Positions 48,932-59,876 of a stretch of DNA of 64,000 bases are shown here, piece by piece. The notes beneath the pieces were generated by a model, which was not told where the DNA came from, ran no database searches, and saw only the letters and a program-made list of their open reading frames with translations. The position numbers were made by a program, and so were the translations under genes. The DNA is from Paenibacillus farraposensis (GTDB taxonomy: Bacteria; Bacillota; Bacilli; Paenibacillales; Paenibacillaceae): contig NZ_JAFFQR010000084.1 in the NCBI RefSeq assembly GCF_020736845.1, positions 652-64,651 on the forward strand, given 5' to 3'. Positions within the stretch are counted from its first letter, which is position 1; the number at the start of each line of letters is the position of its first letter.

Positions 48932-50524
48932 ATGTCAAATAAAAAGAAGATGAGATTAAGGTCTAAAATCAATCTGCTTGTCCTTTTGAATATTGTACTT
49001 GTTTTACTGCTGGTGATGTCCGCGCTGAGCTATATCATTGTGGAGAGAAAATTTAAAGAAGCCGGGGACCGGGCTCTTTTTATAGCGAGAACCGTTGCCA
49101 GTCTGCCGCAGGTTGCTCACGGGTTAAAAGATCCTGATTTATCCTCCGCCATTCAACCGCTTGTTGAAAGCCTTCGAAAGCAAGCAAATGCTGAATTCAT
49201 TGTTGTTGCTAATATGGATTTGATTCGTTACAGCCACCCAAACCCGAATAACATCGGTCAGCATTTAAGCTGGGAAGATTACGAAATTGATCAGAAAGTA
49301 TTACAAGGGGAAGACGTCATAGCTACATCAACCGGCTCGTTAGGTTATTCCATTCGGGGAAAAACTCCTGTATACGACACCAATCATAACCAAATCGGAC
49401 TCGTATCCGTCGGTTTTCTTGTGCATGATATTTGGCAAGAGCTCCTTTCATTATTTATCCGCTCTTCGCTCATTGGGCTTATCGCTCTCCTCTCCGGTTT
49501 CGTTGGCGCGCACCTGCTATCCGGTCACATCAAAAAGCAAATTTTTAACATGGAGCCAGACGAAATTGCTTTTCTTACGCAGGAACAGGCCGCTATTTTG
49601 AATTCCACCCGAGAAGGTATCATCGCGATCAACAGTGATGGAAAAATAACCACCTGTAACCGCGAAGCCAAGAAGATATTGGAGATAATGGAGGAAGAAG
49701 ACGTTATTGGAGCGGACATCAATTCCATATTACCGTCATCCCGCTTGTACGATGTTGTCAGGGATGGTACCATTTATAACGATAAGCCCATGATTATAGG
49801 CAATACGCTGAGTATTACAAATAGAGTCCCCGTATACTCCAACAATAAAGTAGTCGGTGCCGTGGCAACATTTCGGGACAAACTTCAGCTCGATCAGATG
49901 GATCATCGTCTTGCAGATATCGGACAATATGCCGATTCCTTGCGAAGCCAAAGGCACGAGTTTATGAATAAATTACATCTGATTTCGGGATTGATTAAGA
50001 TGAAAGAGTATGAATTAGTGAATGAACTCATCGAAGAAATTAATGAAGAGCAGCAAAATCTGCTGGATTCTTTTCTGACTAAAATACGTGACCCTGCGAT
50101 TGTAGGTCTCCTTATTGGAAAAATAAACCGGGCAAAGGAACTGGGATTGCATGTGTTGATCGACACAAAGTCTTCGCTGCCGAATCCATGCCCTCATAGG
50201 GACATCGTTGTTACTATACTCGGCAATGCCATCGAAAATTCACTCGAGGCCATGTCTGGTAACAAGTCCGCATCATTGCCCGGTACAATTACGGTAAGTC
50301 TCCTTAACACAACCGATGATTTGAATATCGTAATTCGAGATAGCGGGCCAGGCATTGATCCCCAATTAGGGGAAGATATTTTTAACGATGGAGTGACAAC
50401 AAAAGGAAGCGGCCGGGGATTCGGTCTTGCGCTGCTTTCACGATTGGTAGCCAACATCGGTGGAAAACTATCTATGGATAGTTCCTCGTCAGGTGCTACT
50501 TTAGTAGTTTCGCTGCCCAAATAA
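48932..50524 (+). CDS. Sensor histidine kinase, CitA/DcuS type
   Basis: This 530-residue membrane kinase has two membrane segments (near 14-38 and 178-200) around an extracytoplasmic PAS-like sensor domain. A cytoplasmic PAS domain follows near 220-320. The phospho-acceptor His is in SLRSQRHEFMNKLHLISGL, and the ATPase motifs are DIVVTILGNAIENSLEA and DSGPGIDPQLGEDIF. Family members sense C4-dicarboxylates or citrate. AAAGGAG precedes the ATG. It pairs with the response regulator 13 bp downstream and lies divergent from the 2HCT transporter. Confidence 0.93.
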   Translation: MSNKKKMRLRSKINLLVLLNIVLVLLLVMSALSYIIVERKFKEAGDRALFIARTVASLPQVAHGLKDPDLSSAIQPLVESLRKQANAEFIVVANMDLIRYSHPNPNNIGQHLSWEDYEIDQKVLQGEDVIATSTGSLGYSIRGKTPVYDTNHNQIGLVSVGFLVHDIWQELLSLFIRSSLIGLIALLSGFVGAHLLSGHIKKQIFNMEPDEIAFLTQEQAAILNSTREGIIAINSDGKITTCNREAKKILEIMEEEDVIGADINSILPSSRLYDVVRDGTIYNDKPMIIGNTLSITNRVPVYSNNKVVGAVATFRDKLQLDQMDHRLADIGQYADSLRSQRHEFMNKLHLISGLIKMKEYELVNELIEEINEEQQNLLDSFLTKIRDPAIVGLLIGKINRAKELGLHVLIDTKSSLPNPCPHRDIVVTILGNAIENSLEAMSGNKSASLPGTITVSLLNTTDDLNIVIRDSGPGIDPQLGEDIFNDGVTTKGSGRGFGLALLSRLVANIGGKLSMDSSSSGATLVVSLPK

Positions 50525-50537
50525 GGAGGAATTTACT

Positions 50538-51224
50538 ATGGCAGGGTCGCCAATGCATGTGCTTGTTATTGAGGATGATTTCAGAATTGCCAAAATGCAC
50601 GGGAAATTGATAGACTCCTTCGAAGGTTACCATTTAGTTGCGACAGCACATAACTATGAACAAGCCCTTTCCCATATTATAAAGTTGAAGCCGGACCTTT
50701 TGCTGCTTGATGTCTATTTGCCAGACAGTTCAGGAATCGAGCTATTGCGCACCATCCGCAGCCAGAACTTGCCTTGCGACGTTATTCTTATCACAGCTGC
50801 CAAAGAAAGCGAAATTGTAGAGGAAGGGTTAAGATTAGGGGTTTTTGACTACTTGATAAAACCCTTTGATTTGAATCATTTACAAAACACGCTCCGTAAA
50901 TATGCGCAATATAAAAATCGTTTATTCTCCCAGGAACAGTGGGATCAGGAATATGTGAATGAGCTGATGAAGCTTCGTGCTCCTAAACCAACCGCCAATC
51001 AGCTCCAAAAGGGCATTGACGAAAGAACTTTGGACCGAATCAAACAAGTACTGGACATCCAGCTTCATGTGCAGACCGCGGATGACATAGCTCGACTTGC
51101 CGGGGTTAGTCTATCTACGGTCCGCAATTATCTGAAATATATGGTCCATGAAGATATGGTCGAAGAATCTATGCAATATGGCACGATCGGACGCCCACAA
51201 AGATTGTACCGTATAATAAAGTAA
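50538..51224 (+). CDS. Response regulator, CitB/DctR type
   Basis: This 228-residue regulator has a receiver domain with the phospho-accepting Asp in LLLLDVYLPDSSGIELL and Lys in FDYLIKPFDL. A C-terminal helix-turn-helix follows (HVQTADDIARLAGVSLSTVR). AAGGAGG precedes the ATG. Its probable target is the divergent transporter promoter. Confidence 0.93.
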   Translation: MAGSPMHVLVIEDDFRIAKMHGKLIDSFEGYHLVATAHNYEQALSHIIKLKPDLLLLDVYLPDSSGIELLRTIRSQNLPCDVILITAAKESEIVEEGLRLGVFDYLIKPFDLNHLQNTLRKYAQYKNRLFSQEQWDQEYVNELMKLRAPKPTANQLQKGIDERTLDRIKQVLDIQLHVQTADDIARLAGVSLSTVRNYLKYMVHEDMVEESMQYGTIGRPQRLYRIIK

Positions 51225-51247
51225 AAGACATTACTGCGTTCTTCGGT

Positions 51248-51969
<722 letters not shown>

Positions 51970-52071
51970 CATTTATTGGTATTTAAAGACAATCCAAGCT
52001 CCGACTGAAGGTCTTGGAACGTTTTCTCCAAACGGAATCATCGGCGGTGCGTAATTCGAGTGTTACTATCT

Positions 52072-52099
52072 GGACCAGCTTAAATGCTGGTCTCTTTTT
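52072..52099 (+). terminator. Terminator after the signal-peptide gene
   Basis: GGACCAGC and GCTGGTC close a TTAAAT loop, followed by CTTTTT. Confidence 0.8.
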
Positions 52100-52186
52100 G
52101 TTTCTTCTTGTAGTTTTTGGCTAAAAAATTTCGTGAATCAAAATTACACATTTTACCCTAAAATGGATTTACTAGGGGGATGCGAG

Positions 52187-52366
52187 ATGAATACAGATGA
52201 AACGTTAAACCAGCAGTTAGAAGATGCCCGGCAACGGTTGCATAATTTATACAAACAATATGATTTCACGCATGCATGCGTACTTGAACAGTCTATGCTA
52301 TTGGATGACCTTATTAATGAGTACAACCGTAAGTTCCAGACCCAAAATCTAACCCAACTGGTATAA
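52187..52366 (+). CDS. Spo0E-like aspartyl-phosphate phosphatase
   Basis: This 59-residue helical hairpin protein carries the Spo0E signature SMLLDDLI (SxxLDxLI). Such proteins dephosphorylate Spo0A or related response regulators and delay sporulation. GGGGGATG precedes the ATG at 52187. It stands alone. A weak hairpin (ATTAAGG/CCTTAAT near 52500-52530) may end its transcript. The rest of 52367-52649 shows no gene I can support. Confidence 0.85.
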   Translation: MNTDETLNQQLEDARQRLHNLYKQYDFTHACVLEQSMLLDDLINEYNRKFQTQNLTQLV

Positions 52367-52649
52367 CAAAAATACCAAATTCTTTTCTGTATCCATTGGT
52401 AACACGACTATACCTAAATGATCCAATTTTTCTCACCATCCTGCTTTATGCAAAAATAACCTCCCTGTTACATAACGAAACCGAAAACGAAAAAGGTATT
52501 AAGGCACCGGAAATCAGTACCTTAATATTTTATTTAAAGCAATACTATCAATATGTTCGTTAACCCACGTTTTAAGAGTGGAACCATTCATTTGAGCAGA
52601 AAGTACCCATCTGGTATTCGTTCAGCCAACCGGCATCCGCTCAATATAC

Positions 52650-55600
52650 TCATATCCGTTGCACAGTAAACTCGAATTCCAGCTTTTGATCGGCTGGAAT
52701 TTGGTATTCCTCATGTACGGGAGCGCCCCAGCTATCGTCGCCGCCTACGCCCATTTGTTTGCCGGCGACGGTGACAACGGTGTAATAGACGTTGGGCAGC
52801 TCGTACGGATGGTATGCATTTTCCAGCTCGAAAGCTGTGTATGGCGAAATATTGCATTCCACCGGTGCGGTTGCCGGCGCGGTAATGCGAATGCCGCGCC
52901 GCGAATCGTCGGTAATATCGACACGGCGCACGCCTGTACGGTTGCCGGATTCCTGGGGCACGACATAGCCGGATAGGTTATCCGCAGCTTCGTTGCAGAA
53001 TACGCCGAGTCTCGCGCCGAAGGCACGGTCGATGTAGTTCTCCTCCGGCCCCATCGCGTACCATTCCAGATGGCGATAGTCTGCCGGGACCTTGAACGAA
53101 AGGGCAAAGATCGGCAGGTTAGGCAGTCCCGATGCACCTTCATAGGTGGATTTAACGGTCATACTGCCATCGGCCCAGACGGTATAGGCTACCGTGACCT
53201 GTACGTATGCATGAATGCTGAACGTGTAGCGGAATGTAACGGTCACACGGTCTGTGTGCTCTTCCGTGACTTCGACGCCCATGCATTTACGCGCCAGACT
53301 CGCAGCGAACCAGGCACCGGCTTCAAAGCCCTGTGCGGTTCCCCGATCATTGTCCGTGGTTGCGCGCCAGAACAGCGGGGCAGGAGGGATAGCGATCATC
53401 TCGCGTCCGGCGTAACGCAGCGAGGTCAGGCTGCCTGCTCCCTTGGAGAACATGATGCTGAAATCCAGGCCGTGAACGCCAATATTGACATCGCCATGTA
53501 CCACTCGCAGGGCACCGCCCGCTGGCACTTGCAACGGATTTGAATCTTCCTCAATGAAAATATGTTGTCCGAAGGCTACTTCATGCCCGGCTTCAGCCCA
53601 GAGCGCGGCTTCTTTCAAAACCAGAGCCGTGTGGATGACATATTCCCCCGGTTTTCCGTTCGTATCAGGGAACGCCAGTGGAATATAGGCTTCGGTCTGA
53701 GCTGGCACATCCACGGGCATGGCATTCCGCGCGATCTCTTTGCCTTCATGCAGCAGGCTGTATACCAACTCGTAGTCGCCCGTTCCCTCGAACAGATTCT
53801 CATTGCGAATGGTCACACCGCCTCGATCCGGGATGAGCTTCAGATTTTGATACAGGAATTTGACCTCCTGCATCTTCGGTGAAACCTTCCGGTCCGCATA
53901 GACAATTCCGTCGGTACAGAACCCGTAGTCTGTTGGACGGTCGTCAAAATCGCCGCCGAAAGCAAGGTACTCGCGTCCATAGCGATCTTTTTTCACGACC
54001 GCCTGATCAATATAATCCCAAATAAATCCGCCCTGGTACAGCTTATATTTGTTCTCCAACTCCGTATATTTGTGCATACCGCCTACGGAATTGCCCATCG
54101 CATGCATGTATTCACAGCTGATATACGGTTTTTGCGGATTGTCGTTCAGATATTGCTCAATATCCGCTGGTTTTGCGTACATCCGGCTCTCCATATCGCT
54201 GGTGTCATCGTAAGTGCGGTTGTGGAACACACCTTCGTAGTGCACCAGACGGCTCGGATCAGCGGCACGGAAATAGTTGGCTACATTGCGCAGCACTTCT
54301 CCGGCATACGACTCATTGCCGCAGGACCAGATCAGAATGGACGGATGGTTTTTATCCCGTTCCAGCATGGAAATGGCGCGATCCATGACGATATCCTGCC
54401 ACTCAGGCAGATTGGCGGGAATATTCCATGAAGGCTCGACGGCGCCGAGCTTTTGCCAAGACCCGTGTGTCTCCAAGTTCATTTCGTCAATCACATATAT
54501 CCCGTACTCATCGCACAGCTCGTACCATAGGGTCTGATTCGGATAATGCGAGGTACGGACAGCGTTCATATTGTTTTGCTTGAGCGTTCGGATATCCCAC
54601 AGCATATCTTCACGGGAAATCGCACGCCCGGTGCGGGCGTTAAATTCATGGCGATTGACGCCTTTGAAGACGATACGCTTGCCGTTCAGGTGCATGATTT
54701 TGTTCAGCAGCTCGAATTTGCGGAAGCCGACTTTTTGCGGGATCACCTCGGCGAGTGATCCATCGGCAGCATAAATTTGGATAAATAACGTGTACAAATA
54801 AGGTTTTTCCGCACTCCAGCGCTGTACTTGTTCCAGAGTTGCCGACAGCAGAGCCTTGCCATCTGTGAAATCCGTTTTCAAAGAGGCAGCAACATGACCA
54901 GTAGCATCCTTTACTTCGACGATTGCATAGGCTGTTGCCGGTTTTCCCAAGGTCAATTCCAGCTCCAGTAAACCCCGCGTGTAGGAGGCGTCCAAGTCGG
55001 CGTTCACATGCAGATCACGCACGTGAACGACAGGAATCGTGTACAGATATACGTCTCTGAAAATGCCGGAAAAACGCCAGAAATCCTGATCCTCCAGCCA
55101 GGCTCCCGTACTTCTTTGATATACCTCTACCGCCAGCTTGTTTTCGCCGGCTTGCAGGAACGGTGTCAGTTCAAAGTCAGACGGTGTAAAGCTATCCTCG
55201 CTGTAACCGACAAAGCTTCCATTTAGCCATACATAAAAGGCCGACTCGACGCCTTGAAATGAAATAAACACAGGCTGCCTGTCGGAGATCATATTTTGCG
55301 GTAAAACAAAGCTTTTAATATAGCTTCCTACCGGGTTGTGATCCTCGGGAATATGCGGCGGGCGAACGTCCGAATGTCCGTCCCACGGATACATCGTATT
55401 TACGTACTGCATTTGGCCAAAGCCTTGTGTCTGAATGTGACCCGGCACCTGGATATCGCTCCAGCCGGCATACTCAAAGTCAGGGGTATAAAAATCCACC
55501 GGACGGCTGGCCGGATTCGTTGCATAGTTGAACTTCCAGCTTCCATTCAGGCTGTAGCGCCAGGCCATATCGGGCTGACGCTCCGCTTCCTGTAGCGTGG

Positions 55601-55694
55601 CGTAATATTTATGATCGGAATAGGCTGGCAGCCGATTTACGGCGAACTTGGTCACATCGGTAAGCCAGTCCAGACTTGGGGTATGGATGGTCAA
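52650..55694 (-). CDS. lacZ: Beta-galactosidase, GH2 family
   Basis: This 1014-residue enzyme splits terminal beta-galactosides such as lactose or galacto-oligosaccharides. It has the N-terminal jelly roll (SLNGSWKFNYATNPASRPVD), the acid/base Glu in IWSCGNESYAGE, the nucleophile Glu in ISCEYMHAMGNSVGG, and the C-terminal beta-gal small chain domain. No signal peptide is present, so it is cytoplasmic. I chose the TTG at 55694 with AAGGAG eight bases upstream; the GTG at 55703 overlaps that site. It is the last gene of the importer operon and would act on the imported sugar. Confidence 0.95.
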   Translation of the reverse strand: MTIHTPSLDWLTDVTKFAVNRLPAYSDHKYYATLQEAERQPDMAWRYSLNGSWKFNYATNPASRPVDFYTPDFEYAGWSDIQVPGHIQTQGFGQMQYVNTMYPWDGHSDVRPPHIPEDHNPVGSYIKSFVLPQNMISDRQPVFISFQGVESAFYVWLNGSFVGYSEDSFTPSDFELTPFLQAGENKLAVEVYQRSTGAWLEDQDFWRFSGIFRDVYLYTIPVVHVRDLHVNADLDASYTRGLLELELTLGKPATAYAIVEVKDATGHVAASLKTDFTDGKALLSATLEQVQRWSAEKPYLYTLFIQIYAADGSLAEVIPQKVGFRKFELLNKIMHLNGKRIVFKGVNRHEFNARTGRAISREDMLWDIRTLKQNNMNAVRTSHYPNQTLWYELCDEYGIYVIDEMNLETHGSWQKLGAVEPSWNIPANLPEWQDIVMDRAISMLERDKNHPSILIWSCGNESYAGEVLRNVANYFRAADPSRLVHYEGVFHNRTYDDTSDMESRMYAKPADIEQYLNDNPQKPYISCEYMHAMGNSVGGMHKYTELENKYKLYQGGFIWDYIDQAVVKKDRYGREYLAFGGDFDDRPTDYGFCTDGIVYADRKVSPKMQEVKFLYQNLKLIPDRGGVTIRNENLFEGTGDYELVYSLLHEGKEIARNAMPVDVPAQTEAYIPLAFPDTNGKPGEYVIHTALVLKEAALWAEAGHEVAFGQHIFIEEDSNPLQVPAGGALRVVHGDVNIGVHGLDFSIMFSKGAGSLTSLRYAGREMIAIPPAPLFWRATTDNDRGTAQGFEAGAWFAASLARKCMGVEVTEEHTDRVTVTFRYTFSIHAYVQVTVAYTVWADGSMTVKSTYEGASGLPNLPIFALSFKVPADYRHLEWYAMGPEENYIDRAFGARLGVFCNEAADNLSGYVVPQESGNRTGVRRVDITDDSRRGIRITAPATAPVECNISPYTAFELENAYHPYELPNVYYTVVTVAGKQMGVGGDDSWGAPVHEEYQIPADQKLEFEFTVQRI

Positions 55695-55746
55695 GGCGAA
55701 CACTCCTTATTTTTAAAATGAAATGTAGGTATTTTCCAGCAGCCCG

Positions 55747-56571
55747 TTATTTTACCGAGCCTACCATACCTGCTACAAAATGCTTCTGCATCAGGAAGAA
55801 TACAAGCGCAGTCGGCAGTGTAGACAGGACGATAGCGATCATGATTACACCGTAATCAGGCGCATAGCTTGAGCCCAGGTTCGAGATCAACAGCGGGATG
55901 GTTTGATTCTCCGGCGTTTGCAACACGATCAGAGGCCAGAGGTAGTTGTTCCAGCTCGACATGAACGTGATGATCGCGGCAGCGGCATAGGTTGTTTTCA
56001 TCGTAGGCATGTATACGCGGAAGAACAGACCCAACTCGGATAATCCATCTATACGGCCTGCTTCCAGCAGATCCTTTGGAAACATTTTAGTGCTTTGCCG
56101 GAAAAAGAAGATCAGGAACGCCGTAGTGACGGTCGGGATGACGACAGATGAAAGGGTATCAATGCCGATCCAGGGGACGACATTCGAAATGCTGCCGAAC
56201 ATCCGGTAAAGCGGGATCATGATTGCCGCAAACGGAATCATCATCGACATCAGCAAGATGTTGAACACCACATCTTTGGCTTTACTTCTGTAGATTTCAA
56301 AGCCATAGCCGGCCAGTGATGCAATCAGCATCGCCAGCAGCGTCGTGGAAATAGAGATTTTGGCCGAATTGCTCAGCGCTGTAACGATATCCACCTTCTC
56401 CAGCAAATTGCGTATATTATCCATGAGATGAGCGCCGGGCAGAAGCTTGCCCTTTGTGACATCGACCGAAAGATTGGTGGAGCTGGAGAGCATCCACAGG
56501 AACGGAAAAATGGAAACGAACGACACAAGGATCAGAAAGGCGTACGTAAATATTCTTTTCGTTTTCATCAT
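55747..56571 (-). CDS. Sugar ABC transporter permease, MalG/LacG type
   Basis: This 274-residue inner permease has six hydrophobic segments and the EAA loop region (LLEAGRIDGLSELGLFFRVY) that contacts the ATPase. It lies between lacZ and its partner permease and overlaps the latter by four bases (ATGA). Confidence 0.93.
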   Translation of the reverse strand: MMKTKRIFTYAFLILVSFVSIFPFLWMLSSSTNLSVDVTKGKLLPGAHLMDNIRNLLEKVDIVTALSNSAKISISTTLLAMLIASLAGYGFEIYRSKAKDVVFNILLMSMMIPFAAIMIPLYRMFGSISNVVPWIGIDTLSSVVIPTVTTAFLIFFFRQSTKMFPKDLLEAGRIDGLSELGLFFRVYMPTMKTTYAAAAIITFMSSWNNYLWPLIVLQTPENQTIPLLISNLGSSYAPDYGVIMIAIVLSTLPTALVFFLMQKHFVAGMVGSVK

Positions 56572-57464
56572 TTTTTCTCACCTGCCACTTTGAACTGGAT
56601 AATCGACAAGATAATGATCATAATGACGATGGAGTAGGATACGGTCGCCGCATAACCAAAATCAGATGAATATTTGAAGGACAGGTTATAAATATATTGC
56701 GAAATAGAAGATGTCGCGTTGCCCGGTCCGCCCTTGGTAATGTTCATAATTTCATCAAAGAGCTGGAGTGTGCCAATCGTTGATGTAATCGAGGTGAACA
56801 GGATAATCGGTTTGAGCAGTGGAACGGTAATGCTGAAAAACTGGCGAATCGAAGAAGCACCGTCAATACGGGCTGCTTCATAGATGGAGCTGTCAATATT
56901 CTGGAGACCGGACAGGTAAAAGATCATGTTGTAACCGGTCCAGCGCCATGTGATCGCGATAATAATCGTAACCTTGGCCCAGAAAGGGTCTGTAATCCAT
57001 TGAATCGGCGTGCCGATCACATGCAGATTCAGCAATAGGGAATTGACCAGACCGTCAGGCGAGAACAAATACTTGAATACAACGGAATAGGCTACCAGCG
57101 ATGTAATACAGGGCAAGAAGATGGCTGTACGGAAAAAGCCCTTGAATTTCAGGTTTTTATCATTCAGCAACACTGAAATGAACAGAGCCAGAATGACCAT
57201 CAAAGGCACCTGGAAAATTAAATAGAAGAATGTATTCTTTACAGCGGTTATAAACATGCTGTCCGTCAACAGACGCTTGTAGTTATCAATGCCGTTGAAG
57301 GTGAGATTAGACCCTGTGCCTGTCTTGAAGGACAAGATCAGCGCCTGAATCATCGGGTAGAAATAAAAGACCGCAATCATGATCACTGCGATGGATATGA
57401 ATAACCATCCTGTCATACCTGCTTTGAGACGTGTTGTAGTCATTTTGGCTGTCTTCATAACCAT
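56568..57464 (-). CDS. Sugar ABC transporter permease, MalF/LacF type
   Basis: This ~299-residue permease has six membrane segments and an EAA loop (IYEAARIDGASSIRQFFSIT). I chose the ATG at 57464 because AGGGAG lies just upstream; an ATG two codons later is also possible. It works with the permease downstream and the binding protein upstream. No ATPase gene is present in the operon. Confidence 0.93.
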   Translation of the reverse strand: MVMKTAKMTTTRLKAGMTGWLFISIAVIMIAVFYFYPMIQALILSFKTGTGSNLTFNGIDNYKRLLTDSMFITAVKNTFFYLIFQVPLMVILALFISVLLNDKNLKFKGFFRTAIFLPCITSLVAYSVVFKYLFSPDGLVNSLLLNLHVIGTPIQWITDPFWAKVTIIIAITWRWTGYNMIFYLSGLQNIDSSIYEAARIDGASSIRQFFSITVPLLKPIILFTSITSTIGTLQLFDEIMNITKGGPGNATSSISQYIYNLSFKYSSDFGYAATVSYSIVIMIIILSIIQFKVAGEKK

Positions 57465-57561
57465 ATCAACTCCCTGCACAGCATTAAAACCCTGAACTCG
57501 CAAGCCCAAGGTTTTAAGTGCTTATCGTTATTATTGTTTAGCCTTGGCTAGGAAGACTGTC

Positions 57562-58851
57562 TTATCTAAGCTGTGCTTCTGCCTGCTTTTGAGCATCTTC
57601 CAGAACTGCGTCTACATTTTTGCCGTTCAGGAAGTTTTGAATTTCAACGGTCATGATGTCCTCAATTGCATAAGTGTGCAGACCATAATTGATTTTTGGA
57701 ACTTGTTTCGTCCAGTCTGCGAATTTCTTATAGACTTTGTCGCCGCCGAAGAACGGATCTGCCTTCTCATAAGCTTTACCGCCGGAGGCTGCTTTTAATG
57801 AACCGATAATTCCGATTTTGTTGAGCATCTCTTGATACAATTCTTGATCTGAACCGAATGTTGCTTTCAGGAAATCAGCAGCGGTATCCTGACCTTCTGA
57901 GTTAAGAACATACCAGGAGCTGCCGCCAATGTTGGAAGCATGCACGGAATTAGGTATGTTTTTCATGATAGGGAGAGGAACAACGGCCCATTTACCAGAT
58001 TGTGAAGCTTCTGCCTTGATCGAAGGTGTAATCCAGTTGCCTGTAGGTACGGAAGCTACTGCGCCGCTATTGAATGCTGCCAGGAATTGACTCCAATCGG
58101 CATTCATTTTAACAATATTCGCATCAAACATGGATTTGTACGTCAAGAGCGCTTCTTTCAGAGCCGCATTACCAGCCAGGTTTGGTGTTTTACCGTCTTC
58201 TTTCAGATACCATGAACCTGCGGACTGGGTCATAGCCCGAATCAGATCAAGTTTATTCGGATCTTGAGTAAGCATGTCTTTACCTGTTTTTTGTTTTACA
58301 GCTTTACCGATTTCAATAAATTTGTCCCAATCAATATTGGTCAGGTCAGCTACTTTGTATCCGGCTTGTGCCAGATAATCCGTTCTTACATATAAACCCA
58401 TAACACCGGAATCGAATGGTACACCATACTGCTTGCCGTTGTAGCTGGTCGGTCCGATTTTATAATCGGCGAAGTCGGATGCTTTGATCGAGCTGCTCAT
58501 ATCATGAAAGGAATCCGGATAGGCTTGCAGGAAGTTTTGTGCCCGGTAATCCTCGATCAGAACCACGTTAGGCAATCCTTTGGTAGAACCGGAGTTGAGG
58601 CCGGCATTCATTTTCTGTACGATGTCATCTTGAGCATATTCAACAATGTTTACGGTTACATCAGGATGTTTGGCAACATAGCGATCTTTTGCCAGCTTCA
58701 GGGCCGCGATATTGAAGTTCGGGTCCCATGCCCAGATGGTGATTTCTTTTTTGCCTGAATCTGTGGTCGTAGCTGCTTTTTCAGAATTGCTGGAGCATGC
58801 GGATAGCAAAATCAAGCTTGCAATCAGCAAAAGGAAAGACATTTTTTTCAT
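57562..58851 (-). CDS. Sugar-binding lipoprotein of the ABC importer
   Basis: This 429-residue extracellular solute-binding protein (family 1) has a lipoprotein signal peptide with lipobox LLSAC near residue 20. Binding-protein features follow, such as EITIWAWDPNFN and PVPTGNW-like VASVPTGNWITPS. I chose the ATG at 58851, nine bases after TAGGGG; the TTG at 58860 abuts it. It is the first gene of the importer-lacZ operon. A cre site lies 54 bp upstream. The ligand is probably a galactoside, judged from lacZ. Confidence 0.93.
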   Translation of the reverse strand: MKKMSFLLLIASLILLSACSSNSEKAATTTDSGKKEITIWAWDPNFNIAALKLAKDRYVAKHPDVTVNIVEYAQDDIVQKMNAGLNSGSTKGLPNVVLIEDYRAQNFLQAYPDSFHDMSSSIKASDFADYKIGPTSYNGKQYGVPFDSGVMGLYVRTDYLAQAGYKVADLTNIDWDKFIEIGKAVKQKTGKDMLTQDPNKLDLIRAMTQSAGSWYLKEDGKTPNLAGNAALKEALLTYKSMFDANIVKMNADWSQFLAAFNSGAVASVPTGNWITPSIKAEASQSGKWAVVPLPIMKNIPNSVHASNIGGSSWYVLNSEGQDTAADFLKATFGSDQELYQEMLNKIGIIGSLKAASGGKAYEKADPFFGGDKVYKKFADWTKQVPKINYGLHTYAIEDIMTVEIQNFLNGKNVDAVLEDAQKQAEAQLR

Positions 58852-58904
58852 TTTGTTCAACCCCTACTCTTTTTTTAATACATTGCTAATCATTTAAATT
58901 TTTT

Positions 58905-58918
58905 TGAAAGCGATTACC
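58905..58918 (-). promoter_or_regulatory. cre site upstream of the sugar importer operon
   Basis: TGAAAGCGATTACC matches the cre consensus TGWAANCGNTNWCA at 13 of 14 positions, 54 bp upstream of the binding-protein start. It should bring catabolite repression to importer and lacZ. Confidence 0.7.
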
Positions 58919-59325
58919 TTGTTTATGAATCTAGTTTATCATCCTTGCCTGGCTGGTGATAGGAATATCTTTATACGGATTTGTCTTATTATTATGATTT
59001 ATTAAAAGAGGCACCGCTTACATTTGTACTTTCTTTAGATTTGGGTACTTTTTTTATAAACAAAACGAAAGTTGTACACGAAGTGCCACTCCGCGGTCGG
59101 ATGGTGCTTCCCATCGCCACCGCCTCTGGATTTCTTGAATAAAGTCTTTCATAAGGCAGAAATCCCGGAGAAGTGATACTTCCGAAGCGGGGGCTGTCCC
59201 AAAAGTCGATTTGGGAAATTCCCTATTCTTTCAAGGAAAAAACCTCTACTATATACCTCTATTTACAAAAATATATAATCTATGGTAGTATATCGATGTA
59301 AAATATATCAATTTTATATAAAATA

Positions 59326-59654
59326 GGACATAAGTTCAAGCAATTAGGTATCGCATCATTATCAGCTCTTTTGTTGTCTTTGTTTACACTTCCTGCTTTC
59401 GCCAATGCTCAACCTGCCAACAACGTAGAATCTTCTATAACTTCGGAGACTAAGATAGACTTGATTTGACCGACGGTGCAAAAGAAACTTTGAAATATTA
59501 TCTTGGCTATCAAGTAATAATGCAAGCTTTGGATATCATGGTAGATTTCACGGGCACAGCAGAGGATGGTCTTGCTTACGCCTTAAAATATGTTGGATTG
59601 CCTGCGTGGTTGGCCGAACCTGCATCCAGAGCTATTGTCTTCTTCCTGCTGTAA
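59326..59654 (+). pseudogene. Small secreted protein gene with two frame breaks
   Basis: One frame gives a clear signal peptide (FKQLGIASLSALLLSLFTLP, then AFANA) but no usable start codon: CATAAGTTC appears to have lost one base of CATGAAGTTC. The frame stops at 59467. A second frame, from about 59460, reads LTDGAKETLKYYLGYQVIMQ and ends in a hydrophobic stretch (AEPASRAIVFFLL). Joined, they would make a secreted protein of about 105 residues. I do not know the family; a bacteriocin-like role is only a guess. Confidence 0.55.
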
Positions 59655-59678
59655 AACCGAACAAAAGGGGGGCTAAAC

Positions 59679-59858
59679 GTGTACATATTCGCATTGATTA
59701 TACTTATTACTACAGGTTTGGTATCCATAGCTGATATTTTGTTTGATATAAAAAATTCAGGCGAAGGAATCATGTTGATGGTTAAAACTTCACAGGCTCT
59801 ATTTTTCTTATCATTGTTATTTTTTGTAGTAAAAAGCGGTACCAAGAAAAAAGACTAG
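59679..59858 (+). CDS. Small two-helix membrane protein
   Basis: This 59-residue protein has two hydrophobic segments (YIFALIILITTGLVSIADIL and ALFFLSLLFFVV) and a basic tail (KSGTKKKD). The GTG start at 59679 follows AAAAGGGGGG. It lies 24 bp after the broken secreted-protein gene inside the inverted-repeat cassette. The pair resembles a small secreted protein with a membrane partner, such as an immunity protein, but this is inference. Confidence 0.55.
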   Translation: MYIFALIILITTGLVSIADILFDIKNSGEGIMLMVKTSQALFFLSLLFFVVKSGTKKKD

Positions 59859-59876
59859 AATCATCAAACATAGAAC

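Noticed and set aside
52522..52625. A minus-strand open stretch after lacZ (MNGSTLKTWVNEHIDSIA)
   Set aside because: It is short, has no ribosome binding site and resembles no family I can name.
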